Source: Pseudomonadota bacterium
GTDB lineage: Bacteria > Pseudomonadota > Alphaproteobacteria > Rhodobacterales > Rhodobacteraceae
Assembly (NCBI GenBank): GCA_963205075.1
Contig: CAUJIU010000017.1
Location: 1 to 36,532, forward strand
DNA length: 36,532 nucleotides
Reading direction: 5' to 3'
This document shows, piece after piece, positions 15,507-23,656 of the stretch. The first letter of the stretch is position 1. The number at the start of each line of letters is the position of its first letter. The position numbers and the translations under genes were made by a program. The notes under the pieces were generated by a model that saw only the letters and a program-made list of their open reading frames with translations, had not been told where the DNA came from and made no database searches.

Positions 15507-17450
15507 ATGAGCCAGACGAGCGATCAGATGGAGCTGCGGGAGGAGGAGATCCGCAAGCACTATCCGGCGGCCCTGGCCTTGCTGGAGGGGTTCGACCATG
15601 CGCCGCGGATCGGCGTGGCGCGGGCGGCCGAAGCGGAGGTCTCGGCCGGGATCGGCACGCGCCGGGCCTTTCGCTCGACCACGCCGGGGCTGGTGACGCG
15701 CCGCGTGACGCCGGCGGGCAGAGTGCGGATCGCCGAGCGGATTCAGGGGCTGGATGCCGGGGAAGGGCTGATCTCGCCGTTGCAGGCCAGCGTGCTGCAG
15801 GCGCTGCGGCGGGCGCTGGCGGTGTCGATGGCGATGGCAGACCAATATGCGGAGCGCACCGGGCTCAGCGACCTCAAGCGCGCCAATCTGGAGGGCTCGC
15901 TGGCGGCCGGACGGGCGGCGGAGTTTGGCGAGCTGCTCAGTGCCGAGGCGATGGTGGCGCTTTATGTCTTTGGCTCTGCCCTGACTTTCGCGCTGGCGGA
16001 ACTGGCGGGCGCGGAGGCGGTCGAGATCGGCGATGTCGACGAGGTTCTGACCGAGAATGCGCCGCTGGCCCTGCACGGCGCGGTCTGGGAACTGGATCAG
16101 GAAATTGCCGCGCAGGCCGGCAGCGGCGCGGGCAGCGAGACGCGGCTGATCTCGACCCTGATGGCCCATGCCGTGGCGCTGATGCGCAAGGTCGCGGCGC
16201 GGGCCGCGACGGCGCCGCGCCTGTCGGCCTTTACCGGGGTCAACTGGCGGGTCGAGGCCGACGGGTTCGAGATCCGGGGGTTTTCGCCGGCGCGCAAGCC
16301 GCGCGGCGGCCAGCTGACCATGACCTTCAAGGCGCCCAACGAGGTGGTGGGCAACCACATCGCCAAATATCAGGCGATGCGGCTGGCAAAGATGCTGATG
16401 GCCTATGATTTCGAGCGGCGGCTGAACCCCTTTGCCGAGCTGGGCGGGTTCATCTTCACCTTCATGGGCGATGGCATGCCCGGCACCGGCAAGACCACGC
16501 TGATCCAGATGATGGCCGGGCTGATCCACGGCTATTGCCAGGTGGCGGGCTATGATTTCCGTTACCAGAACCTGAGCGTCGACAACATCGACAGCTATCA
16601 GGGCAAATCGGGCCAGAATGCGCGCGCCTTCATCAACCAGGTGATCGATCCCGGCGTCATCGGCTTTGGCACGGTGGACGATATCGACCAGATCGCCGGC
16701 AGGCGCGGCGACCGGCAGTCATCGGCCGGGGCGCTCGAGATCACCTCGGTGCTGATGGATGCCTTTGCCGGGGCCAACACGGTGGTGCGCGGCAACTGCA
16801 CCTTCGGCATGTTCTCGAACTATCCCGAGAATGTCGACGATGCCCTGCGCCAGCGGGCCGGGGCGCGGTTTCTGGTCGACGGTCCGATCAGCCGCGAGGA
16901 CTATATCGACATTCTGGCGCTGTTGCTGGGCAAGTCGCATGCCATTCCGCTGGGCGATCACCAGCTTTATGCCGCGCAAGAGATCAAGCGCGCGGTCGCC
17001 GCCAGCTTTGAAAGCCATTCGCGCCCGCATGAGGAGGGATTGGTGCGGGTCTACGAGGCGGTGGACCGGCAGATCGGCAAGCTCGACACCATCGCCAAGC
17101 TCGGCACCTATCTCAAGGCCATCCAGGAGGCCGATGCGCGCTTTACCGGGCGGGCGATCAAGAACATCACCGATGCGGTCAAGGTCCGGGCGATGGATTT
17201 CGAGCTGCCCGACGAGTGGATGGCCGAGCCCGAGGCATTCCTGTTGCGCGACTATGACACCAAGAAGGCGATGATCGAGGAGCTGCGCCGCCCGATCACC
17301 ACCGAGATGGTGATCCAGGAGATCAACCGCTACGCCGACAGCGAGTTCCGCTATGCCGACAAGTCCGACGAGGCAGCGATCGAGAACGCGGTGCGCGAGA
17401 TGGGGCGCCTGGACGAGGCCCGCCGCCGCTATGCGGAGCGCAAGGGATGA
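15507..17450 (+). CDS. AAA+ ATPase with long N-terminal domain
   Basis: A 647-residue ATPase. Residues 1-300 are a mostly helical extension of unknown type. The AAA module follows: Walker A GMPGTGKT (323-330, Lys329), a Walker B-like TVDDID (Asp391-Asp392), sensor 1 FSNYPE (Asn438), and LRQRAGARF (448-455) in the place of the arginine finger of Cdc48/FtsH-like AAA proteins. The usual catalytic Glu after the Walker B Asp is an Asp. The last 150 residues are helical and charged. No TM is seen, so it is cytoplasmic. ATG 15507 is chosen for AAGGAG five bases upstream; an in-frame ATG at 15483 lies inside the repeat. It is the likely motor of the operon. The next gene overlaps its stop (ATGA). Confidence 0.92.
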   Translation: MSQTSDQMELREEEIRKHYPAALALLEGFDHAPRIGVARAAEAEVSAGIGTRRAFRSTTPGLVTRRVTPAGRVRIAERIQGLDAGEGLISPLQASVLQALRRALAVSMAMADQYAERTGLSDLKRANLEGSLAAGRAAEFGELLSAEAMVALYVFGSALTFALAELAGAEAVEIGDVDEVLTENAPLALHGAVWELDQEIAAQAGSGAGSETRLISTLMAHAVALMRKVAARAATAPRLSAFTGVNWRVEADGFEIRGFSPARKPRGGQLTMTFKAPNEVVGNHIAKYQAMRLAKMLMAYDFERRLNPFAELGGFIFTFMGDGMPGTGKTTLIQMMAGLIHGYCQVAGYDFRYQNLSVDNIDSYQGKSGQNARAFINQVIDPGVIGFGTVDDIDQIAGRRGDRQSSAGALEITSVLMDAFAGANTVVRGNCTFGMFSNYPENVDDALRQRAGARFLVDGPISREDYIDILALLLGKSHAIPLGDHQLYAAQEIKRAVAASFESHSRPHEEGLVRVYEAVDRQIGKLDTIAKLGTYLKAIQEADARFTGRAIKNITDAVKVRAMDFELPDEWMAEPEAFLLRDYDTKKAMIEELRRPITTEMVIQEINRYADSEFRYADKSDEAAIENAVREMGRLDEARRRYAERKG

Positions 17451-17800
17451 GCGGCATCGCGGCAGGCTTTTCCGACGGGCTGATCCTGCCCGCGGCGGCG
17501 CTGGCGTTTCTGGGCTGGCTGGTGCCCAAGTTGCTGGCCTTGGTCTGGCCCGAGGGGGTGCGGCCGCTGCTGGCGCTGGCACTGGTGGCCACGCTGATCA
17601 TGGCCTTGCTGGGGGTGGTGTTCTTTCTCTGCCTCTATGTCTGGCAGGGCGTGCCGGTGGCGGCGCTGTTCGAATTGGGTCTGGCGGCGGGGCTGGTACA
17701 TCTGGGAGGGCTGTCGCTGATCTCGGCGCTGATCTGGGGGCCGATCATGATCCTGTCGGTGGCGGGACTGCCCAAACACTGGGTCAGGGAGACATGGTGA
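17447..17800 (+). CDS. Three-TM small membrane protein of the AAA operon
   Basis: 117 residues, strongly hydrophobic. Three or four TM segments are visible: PAAALAFLGWLVPKLLALVW, then LLALALVATLIMALLGVVFF (possibly running into LCLYVWQGV), then LISALIWGPIMILSVAG. I recognise no family. The start overlaps the ATPase stop (ATGA) and its own stop overlaps the next start by seven bases (ATGGTGA), so it is translated together with both. It could anchor the ATPase or the DUF6638-like protein to the inner membrane; this is inferred from coupling only. Confidence 0.82.
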   Translation: MSGIAAGFSDGLILPAAALAFLGWLVPKLLALVWPEGVRPLLALALVATLIMALLGVVFFLCLYVWQGVPVAALFELGLAAGLVHLGGLSLISALIWGPIMILSVAGLPKHWVRETW

Positions 17801-19152
17801 AACGTCTGATCGAAAAGGGGCTGATGTTCGGCAACCTGATCCGGGTGGACAGCCCGGTTCTGGTCGAGCGCTACAATCGCGCGCTGCGGCATCTGACGGG
17901 CAAGACCACCAGGCTGGAGGAGTTCCACATCGACATTTCGGGCTTCAGCCCCGAGATCGGCGACGAGCTGGGCGATGACCTCTATCTCAACCATGACGGG
18001 GTGAACCGGCAGTTCATCCTGTTGTCATCCGAGCAGAAGACCGCGCCGCTGCTGAACGCCCAGTTCTCGACCTCGCGCGGGATCCTGCGGCAGTTCATCG
18101 AGGCCAACGAGGCCGAATTGTTCGCGCTGACCGCGCGCGACGCGGTGGCGGGCGAGCTGGCGGATTCGGTCTATACGGTGGCGACGCCGGACAAGCTCTG
18201 CGACATCCGCAATGTCACGGTCGAGGCCGATACCACCGAAGGCACGGTGGCCACGGCCGGGCAGCTTGCGGGCCTGATCGAGCGGTTCAAGTCCGAGCCC
18301 GACGCCTGGTTTGACGATGTGCTGATCGCCGAGATGATCTCGCTGGCCAAGCGCACCGGTGACGTGACGCGCAACCCGGTCAGCCTCAAGCGCATGACCT
18401 TTACCCAGGACAATTTCTGGACCGCGCATTTCGGCGGGGTCTACCTGTTTCGCAGCGTCAGGCAATCGACCGCCATTTCGGTGGCGGGCAAGCAGACGCT
18501 GGGCAAGATGCCGGTGGCGCAGGTGCTGGATTTCACCGACCGTGACCTGATCGCGCGGTTCCTGCAGGACAACGCGCTGGCCGAGAACCTGATCGAGGCG
18601 CGCGGCATCGACGCGGCGGCGATCCTGAACCAGAAGATGGATTTCATCGTCGCCGAGGTGGTGAGCAAGCTGGGCGAGGACCTGACCGGCGCGACCCGGC
18701 GCGACCTGCGCCAGTTGGGCCGGCGCCATGCGGCCGAGCTGCCGGCCGAGTGGCAGGGGCTGGCGGCGCTGCTGCGCTGGGCCGAGAATGGTGGTGAGTG
18801 GCCGACGATCACCTCTGGCCATCCGGCCTATTTCTATACCCTGCGCGCCCGCGACCATGCCGATGCCGATCTGGTCAACCGGCTGCTGGCCGAGCTGGCG
18901 CCGCTTGATATCCGGCAGCTGTTCATCTGCCACAAGGAGGCCTTCTATGCCGCCTATTCCGGCTGGGACGAGCGCAAGCGGGCCTATGTCGCCGATTTTC
19001 TGGAGCGCGAATACCAGATAGACAAGGCCGGCACCCGCGCCGCGCTCTTTGGCCGCGAGGAGCCGCTGGCCGAGCCGCCGGGGCAAGAGACCCGCAAGGT
19101 TGACGACCTGGTCGCCCGGGTCGGCCCCTGGGGCGCAATCAGGAGGAAGTGA
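17794..19152 (+). CDS. DUF6638-like protein of the AAA operon
   Basis: A 452-residue protein with no signal or TM. The opening MVKRLIEKGLMFGNLIRVDS and later features (FHIDISGFSPEIGDEL, NRQFILLSSEQKTAPLLNA, FWTAHFGGVYLFRS, LFICHKEAFY, DKAGTRAALFG) match my memory of the DUF6638 family of Rhodobacterales; I could not check this. No catalytic motif is evident. A cluster of conserved-looking aromatic and acidic residues lies in the central part. It overlaps the genes on both sides, so it is an integral member of the operon. Function is unknown. Confidence 0.82.
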   Translation: MVKRLIEKGLMFGNLIRVDSPVLVERYNRALRHLTGKTTRLEEFHIDISGFSPEIGDELGDDLYLNHDGVNRQFILLSSEQKTAPLLNAQFSTSRGILRQFIEANEAELFALTARDAVAGELADSVYTVATPDKLCDIRNVTVEADTTEGTVATAGQLAGLIERFKSEPDAWFDDVLIAEMISLAKRTGDVTRNPVSLKRMTFTQDNFWTAHFGGVYLFRSVRQSTAISVAGKQTLGKMPVAQVLDFTDRDLIARFLQDNALAENLIEARGIDAAAILNQKMDFIVAEVVSKLGEDLTGATRRDLRQLGRRHAAELPAEWQGLAALLRWAENGGEWPTITSGHPAYFYTLRARDHADADLVNRLLAELAPLDIRQLFICHKEAFYAAYSGWDERKRAYVADFLEREYQIDKAGTRAALFGREEPLAEPPGQETRKVDDLVARVGPWGAIRRK

Positions 19153-19427
19153 TGGGACTGATCAAGCTGTTCGTGTTCGGGTTCTTGTTTCTGAGCGTGA
19201 TCTACCTGTCGGTGTCGGTCTATTCCCGCTCGGTCCGGCGCGAGCGGCTGGAAAAGCGCTGGGACGCGGAAAACCCCGACGGGGGTGATTTGCCGGCCCG
19301 CACCGCCTATATCGAGACCGGTATGGCGAAATACGAAAGCGGCTTTCGCAAGCGGCTGATCGTGCTGATCTACATCATTCCGACCGTTGCGGTAGCGGTC
19401 ATCCTGTATCTGAACAACGCCAATTGA
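19152..19427 (+). CDS. Two-TM small membrane protein of the AAA operon
   Basis: 91 residues with a TM helix at each end (about 3-22, LIKLFVFGFLFLSVIYLSV, and about 69-87, LIVLIYIIPTVAVAVILYL). The polar loop between them is basic then acidic (RRERLEKRWDAENPDG), with a TAYIETGMAKYESGFRKRL segment before the second helix. ATG 19152 overlaps the previous TGA and has AGGAGG (19141-19146) five bases upstream; a GTG one codon earlier is a less likely start. No family name can be given. Its loop size would suit a docking surface for one of the soluble partners. Confidence 0.83.
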   Translation: MGLIKLFVFGFLFLSVIYLSVSVYSRSVRRERLEKRWDAENPDGGDLPARTAYIETGMAKYESGFRKRLIVLIYIIPTVAVAVILYLNNAN

Positions 19428-19435
19428 GGTTCGCC

Positions 19436-20113
19436 ATGCGCAAGGTACTGCTGATCATCCGGGTTCTGGCGATACTGATCGTCGGGGGGTTCCTGCATTA
19501 TGTCCTGCCCCAGCACGATATCGCGCGGATCACCTCGACCGAGGTCATCCGCACCGATTTCACCCGCTTCAACCGGCTGTTCTACGCGCAGGCGGATAGT
19601 GGCAATGCCGAACAGCCGACCCGCGACCTGCGGCTGATCAATACCGAGCGGCGGCGCACCATGCTGTTTGGCTTCATCCCGCGCGACTCGACCGGGGTGA
19701 TGGTCTATCGTAACGAGGATACCGGCTGGATCTGGCCGCCCTATTTCAAGTTCGACAGTTCCGACCTGCAGGCGACCGCGGCGGCCAATGTCGCGGGCGC
19801 CGGCGTCGAACATTGGGTGGTGGTGACCCATTATGGCTGGCGCAACCGGTTTTTCAGCGTCTATCCCAATGCGGTCGCCATTCGCCCCGTGGAGGGGCCC
19901 GATGTGCGGATCATCCCCTGGTTCAACATCTTCTTCTTCGGGTTCCTGGTGTTCGGCTGGGCCTTCGCGCGGGCGGTCTGGCGGCAGTTCCGCGAGCGCA
20001 CGGTCGATCCGGCGCTGGACAAGGCCGGCGATCGCTGGGACGAGGTGGAGGCGGGCGTGGCCGAGCGCAAGTCGCGCCTCAGCCGCTGGCTGGGCACCTG
20101 GCGCAAGAAATAG
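19436..20113 (+). CDS. DUF1523 family membrane protein, last gene of the AAA operon
   Basis: A 225-residue protein. The DUF1523 signature is plain: GGFLHYVLPQHDIARITSTEV, RNEDTGWIWPPYFKFDSSDLQA, WVVVTHYGWRNRFFSVYPNA, and RIIPWFNIFFF opening the second TM (about 157-178). The first TM is at residues 5-24. Between the helices lies a periplasmic beta-rich domain, and the basic C-terminal tail is cytoplasmic. GAGG (19426-19429) stands six bases before ATG 19436, eight bases after the previous gene. Function unknown; the periplasmic part could sense or contact the envelope side of the system. Confidence 0.9.
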   Translation: MRKVLLIIRVLAILIVGGFLHYVLPQHDIARITSTEVIRTDFTRFNRLFYAQADSGNAEQPTRDLRLINTERRRTMLFGFIPRDSTGVMVYRNEDTGWIWPPYFKFDSSDLQATAAANVAGAGVEHWVVVTHYGWRNRFFSVYPNAVAIRPVEGPDVRIIPWFNIFFFGFLVFGWAFARAVWRQFRERTVDPALDKAGDRWDEVEAGVAERKSRLSRWLGTWRKK

Positions 20114-20124
20114 GCCAGGTCAGA

Positions 20125-20181
20125 GGGGGGCGCTGCCCCCCGCCTGCGGCTCCCCCCGAGGTATTTGTGCCAAAATGAAGG
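20125..20181 (+). repeat. Hairpin plus 24-bp dispersed repeat, copy 3, at the end of the AAA operon
   Basis: A GGGGGGC/GCCCCCC stem (20125-20131, 20135-20141, three-base loop) is followed 16 bases later by GAGGTATTTG, TG, CCAAAATGAAGG (20158-20181). It separates the convergent DUF1523 and ALDH16 genes and ends three bases before the ALDH16 stop. The hairpin probably ends or protects one or both transcripts, though no T-run follows. Its closest relative is the block at 25315-25372. Confidence 0.75.
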
Positions 20182-20184
20182 GAA

Positions 20185-22527
20185 TCATTCCCCGTAAGGT
20201 ATCCAGATCGACTTGACCTCGGTGGCGGCGTCGAGAAACTCGCGCCCCTCGCCGGCCGGACCGGTCCAGTCGCGGTCGCGGGCGTGGTTGACCCAGGTGC
20301 GCTTGAGGTTGCCGGCGGCCTTTTTCTCGATGACCGCGGACAGGTCGGTCGAGGAAAAGCTCCAGACCGCGTCGATATCGAGATGGGCGGCGAGTGTCGG
20401 GGCCAGTTCGGCATGGCTGCCGGTCAGGATATTGACGACGCCGCCGGGCAGGTCGGACGTGTCGAGCACCTGGTAGAAGTCGGTGGCGGCCAGCGGGTAG
20501 GGCTCGCTGGCGACCAGCAGCGTGCGGTTGCCCATGGCGACCGCCGGGGCCATCACCGAGACGAGGCCGAGCAGCGGGTGGCTGTCGGGGCAGAGTGCGG
20601 CGATGGTGCCGGTGGGTTCGCGCATGGCCAGAGCCACGCCGCGGATCGGCACGCCATGGGCCTGGCCGTCATACTTGTCGGCCCAGGCCGCATAGGTGAA
20701 CAGGCGGCGGATGGCGCAGTCGACCTCGGCCGCGCCGGACCTGCCGCCGACCATCGAGTCGATGCGGGCGGCGAATTCCTGCGCGCGGGCCGAGAGATTT
20801 TCGGCGATGTAGAAAAGGATCTGGGCGCGCAAATGGCCGGTGGTCCTGCCCCAGCCCCTGGCCGCGTTGGCGGCCTCGACGGCGTTGCGCACGTCCTTGC
20901 GGTTGGCGAGGCTGGCATGGCCCAGAAGCGCGCCGCGCGGGCCCCGGACGGCGCGGGAATAGCCGCCGTCAGGGCGGGCCTGCTTGCCGCCGATATAGAG
21001 CTTGGAGGTGCGGTCGAGCCCGCCCTCGGGCGCGGCGTCGCCGGTCCGGGCGACGATGGGCTTGAGCGCCGGGCGCGTGCCCCTGGGGCGGGTATAGGCG
21101 GTCAGGCCCTCCCAGCCGCCTTCGCGGCCAAAGCCGCTTTCGCGCACCCCGCCGAAGGGGGCGGCGGCATCAAAGAGGTTGGTGGCGTTGACCCAGACCA
21201 CGCCCGCGACCAGCCTGGGGGCCACGTCGAGCGCGAGGTTGATGTTCTCGGTCCAGAGCGTCGCGGCCAGCCCGTACCGGGTGTTGTTGGCCAGTTCCAC
21301 CGCCTCGGACGGGGTGCGGAAGGTGGTCGAGACCAGCACCGGGCCGAAGATTTCTTCCTGCATCAGGGTCGATGCGGTCGACAGGCCGGTGATCAGCGTC
21401 GGCGGGTAGAAGCAGCCCTGTGCGGGCATGGGGATGGCGGCGCGGTAGGTGGTGCCATCGGTATTGGCATCGACCATGCGGGTGATCGACTGCAATTGCA
21501 CCGGATCGACGATGGCGCCGATATCGATGCATTTGTCGAGCGGGTCGCCGATGCGCAGCCCGTCCATGCGGGCGCGCAGTTTGGCGTAAAAGCGCTCGGC
21601 CACGCCCTCCTGCACCAAGAGCCGCGAGCCGGCGCAGCAGACCTGGCCCTGGTTGAACCAGATGGCATCGCCGAGGCCCTCGACGGCGGAGTCGAGATCG
21701 GCGTCGTCAAAGACGATGTAGGGCGACTTGCCTCCCAGTTCGAGCGTCAGCGCCTTGCCGCTGCCGGCGGTGGCCTCGCGGATGCGGCGGCCGACGCCGG
21801 TCGAGCCGGTGAAGGCGATCTTGTCGACCGGGGCGTTGACGATCATCTCGCCCACCGCGCCGTCGCCGGTGACGATGTTGACGACGCCTGCCGGAACCCC
21901 GGCCTGACGGCAGATATCGGCAAAGAGCAGGGCACTGAGCGGGGTGTATTCCGCCGGTTTCAGCACCACCGTGTTGCCCATGGCCAGGGCCGGGGCGATC
22001 TTCCAGGCCAGCATCAGCAGCGGGAAGTTCCAGGGCACGATCTGGCCGCAGACACCCAGCGCGGCGCGGTCGGGCAGTTCCGCTTCCATCAGCTGCGCCA
22101 TGCCGGCATGGAAGTAGAAATGCCGCTGGGCCAGCGGCACATCGATGTCGCGGCTTTCGCGGATCGGCTTGCCGTTGTCGAGCGTCTCCAGCACCGCGAA
22201 CAGGCGCGACTGCTTCTGCATCAGGCGGGCGATGGCGTAGAGCACGCGGGCGCGGCCGTGGCCGCCGAGCCTTTCCCATTTCGGCTGGGCCTTGCGGGCG
22301 GCGGCGACGGCGGCATCGACATCGGCCTGGGTGGCTTGCGACACTTCGGCCAGCGCCTGCCCGTTGGCGGGGTTGGAGGTGGTGAAGGTGGCGCCCGGTC
22401 TGGTGAAGCGCCCGGCGATGAACTGCCCGAAACGGCCGCCATGGCCCTTGATCCAGTCCAGCGCCTCGGTGGCGCTTTCGGGAGCGGGGCCGTATTCCAT
22501 CGACTCGAAGATTTCCTTGACGGTCAT
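20185..22527 (-). CDS. Two-domain aldehyde dehydrogenase of the ALDH16 family
   Basis: A 780-residue protein made of two ALDH-fold halves. The first half is catalytic: VPWNFP with Asn167, ELGGKSP with Glu263, and FNQGQVCCAG with nucleophile Cys297. The second half (from about 520) repeats ALDH features (LYIGGKQARPDGG, VVNILTGSHAEL) but has no GQxC motif, so it is a non-catalytic pseudo-domain. This layout and length match bacterial ALDH16, described structurally from Loktanella, where the pseudo-domain helps dimerise. It follows deoC by three bases. A plausible job is oxidising acetaldehyde released by DeoC to acetate with NAD. The enzyme family is sure; the substrate is inferred. Confidence 0.93.
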   Translation of the reverse strand: MTVKEIFESMEYGPAPESATEALDWIKGHGGRFGQFIAGRFTRPGATFTTSNPANGQALAEVSQATQADVDAAVAAARKAQPKWERLGGHGRARVLYAIARLMQKQSRLFAVLETLDNGKPIRESRDIDVPLAQRHFYFHAGMAQLMEAELPDRAALGVCGQIVPWNFPLLMLAWKIAPALAMGNTVVLKPAEYTPLSALLFADICRQAGVPAGVVNIVTGDGAVGEMIVNAPVDKIAFTGSTGVGRRIREATAGSGKALTLELGGKSPYIVFDDADLDSAVEGLGDAIWFNQGQVCCAGSRLLVQEGVAERFYAKLRARMDGLRIGDPLDKCIDIGAIVDPVQLQSITRMVDANTDGTTYRAAIPMPAQGCFYPPTLITGLSTASTLMQEEIFGPVLVSTTFRTPSEAVELANNTRYGLAATLWTENINLALDVAPRLVAGVVWVNATNLFDAAAPFGGVRESGFGREGGWEGLTAYTRPRGTRPALKPIVARTGDAAPEGGLDRTSKLYIGGKQARPDGGYSRAVRGPRGALLGHASLANRKDVRNAVEAANAARGWGRTTGHLRAQILFYIAENLSARAQEFAARIDSMVGGRSGAAEVDCAIRRLFTYAAWADKYDGQAHGVPIRGVALAMREPTGTIAALCPDSHPLLGLVSVMAPAVAMGNRTLLVASEPYPLAATDFYQVLDTSDLPGGVVNILTGSHAELAPTLAAHLDIDAVWSFSSTDLSAVIEKKAAGNLKRTWVNHARDRDWTGPAGEGREFLDAATEVKSIWIPYGE

Positions 22528-22530
22528 GTG

Positions 22531-23538
22531 TTACCCCATCGCGTGGCGCCACTGGGCCGAATAGGCGCCGGTGGCGAAATGTTCGAGTTGCCGTTCGATA
22601 TCGCCCAGCAGCGACGAGGCGCCGAAGCGGAACAGGTCGGGGCGCAGCCAGCGGTCGCCCAGTTCGTCCTTCATCATCGCCAGATAGACCAGCGCGTCCT
22701 TGGCCTTGGAGATGCCGCCCGCCGGCTTGTAGCCGACCTTGTAGCCGGTGCGGTCCTGATAGTCGCGGATGGCGCGGATCATGGTCAGGGTAACGGGCAG
22801 GGTGGCGTTGACGCCTTCCTTGCCGGTCGAGGTCTTGATGAAATCGGCGCCTGCCATCATGCAGACCAGGCTGGCGCGCGCCACGTTGCGCAGGGTGCCC
22901 AGCTCGCCGGTGGCCAGGATGGCCTTGACATGGGCCTCGCCGCAGGCTTCGCGCATCTCGCGCATCTCGTCGTAGAGCGCCTGCCAGTTGCCGGTCAGGG
23001 CGTGGCGGCGCGAGATGACGATGTCGATCTCGCGGGCGCCGGCGGCGACGCTTTCGCGGATCTCCTGCAGGCGCAGGTGCCAGGGCGACAGGCCGGCGGG
23101 AAAGCCGGTCGAAACCGCGGCGACCGGGATATGGGTGCCTTCGAGCGCGCGCACCGCGGTCTCGACCATGTCGTGATAGACGCAGACCGCCCCGACCGTC
23201 AGGCCGGTCATGCCGATCCGGTCGAGCAGCGCGGGCGCGACCGGCTGGCGCGCCTTGGCGCAGAGCCGCTGCACCCGGCCGGCGGTATCGTCGCCCGCAA
23301 GCGTGGTCAGGTCGATGACGCTGATCGCCCGGCAGAGCCATGCGGCCTGCCATTCCTTCTTGACGCTGCGGCGGCCGGGCAGGGTGGCGGCGCGGCGCTC
23401 GATGGCCGAGGTATTGGCCTGGACGGCATGCACCCAGTCGAGGTCGAGGGCCATGGCGGTGTTGCGCGGCTCGTGTAGCTGCGGCAGCTGGCTGGCGGCG
23501 GTGCCCGCCTGGCTGGTCTGGTGGGGTTCGGTCTGCAC
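22531..23538 (-). CDS. deoC: Deoxyribose-phosphate aldolase
   Basis: A 335-residue class I aldolase that splits 2-deoxyribose-5-phosphate into acetaldehyde and glyceraldehyde-3-phosphate. The Schiff-base Lys235 is in FIKTSTGK, the second active-site Lys271 in GYKPAGG, and the acidic residue in EIDIVI. The long N-terminal arm before MALDLDW is typical of alphaproteobacterial forms. GTG 23538 is chosen because GGAGGG lies six bases upstream. An upstream in-frame ATG (23592) is inside the promoter dyad, so it is unlikely. It is followed after three bases by ALDH16, and preceded by an AraC regulator gene on the same strand; together these suggest a deoxynucleoside-salvage module. Confidence 0.93.
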   Translation of the reverse strand: MQTEPHQTSQAGTAASQLPQLHEPRNTAMALDLDWVHAVQANTSAIERRAATLPGRRSVKKEWQAAWLCRAISVIDLTTLAGDDTAGRVQRLCAKARQPVAPALLDRIGMTGLTVGAVCVYHDMVETAVRALEGTHIPVAAVSTGFPAGLSPWHLRLQEIRESVAAGAREIDIVISRRHALTGNWQALYDEMREMREACGEAHVKAILATGELGTLRNVARASLVCMMAGADFIKTSTGKEGVNATLPVTLTMIRAIRDYQDRTGYKVGYKPAGGISKAKDALVYLAMMKDELGDRWLRPDLFRFGASSLLGDIERQLEHFATGAYSAQWRHAMG

Positions 23539-23585
23539 TCGGGGCCCTCCGGCGGTCCGCCAAAGCGTGGCATGTTGGTGCTGTA

Positions 23586-23625
23586 TTGGCAAGTTTTGAC
23601 TCTTTGGTCAAATTATCTTTGCCAA
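23586..23625. promoter_or_regulatory. Nested inverted repeat upstream of deoC, candidate operator/promoter
   Basis: Outer arms TTGGCAA (23586-23592) and TTGCCAA (23619-23625) enclose inner arms TTTGAC (23595-23600) and GTCAAA (23607-23612). The block is AT-rich and lies 48-87 bp upstream of the deoC GTG. On the minus strand it holds TTGACC followed 17 bases on by CAATAC, a possible promoter. The two nested dyads are seen directly; binding by the AraC-type regulator is inferred. Confidence 0.5.
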
Positions 23626-23656
23626 GGCTCGGCGGCAGGGCCGGAGGGGGCGGCGA

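Noticed and set aside
14211-16529. A 772-residue open frame on the minus strand
   Set aside because: Antisense to three genes of the AAA operon, His/Gln/Arg-rich, and without a plausible domain.
13193-20113. The AAA operon as a phage-defence system
   Set aside because: No nuclease, NADase, reverse transcriptase, protease or toxin domain is visible, and no mobile-element or defence genes adjoin it.
20125-20141. The G/C hairpin as an intrinsic terminator
   Set aside because: The stem is strong but no T-run follows on either strand, so it does not fit the standard form.
20284-23478. A 1064-residue open frame on the plus strand
   Set aside because: It lies antisense to ALDH16 and deoC, both unmistakable, and its translation is Gly/Ala/Arg/His-rich with no family pattern. 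It is a GC-rich shadow.
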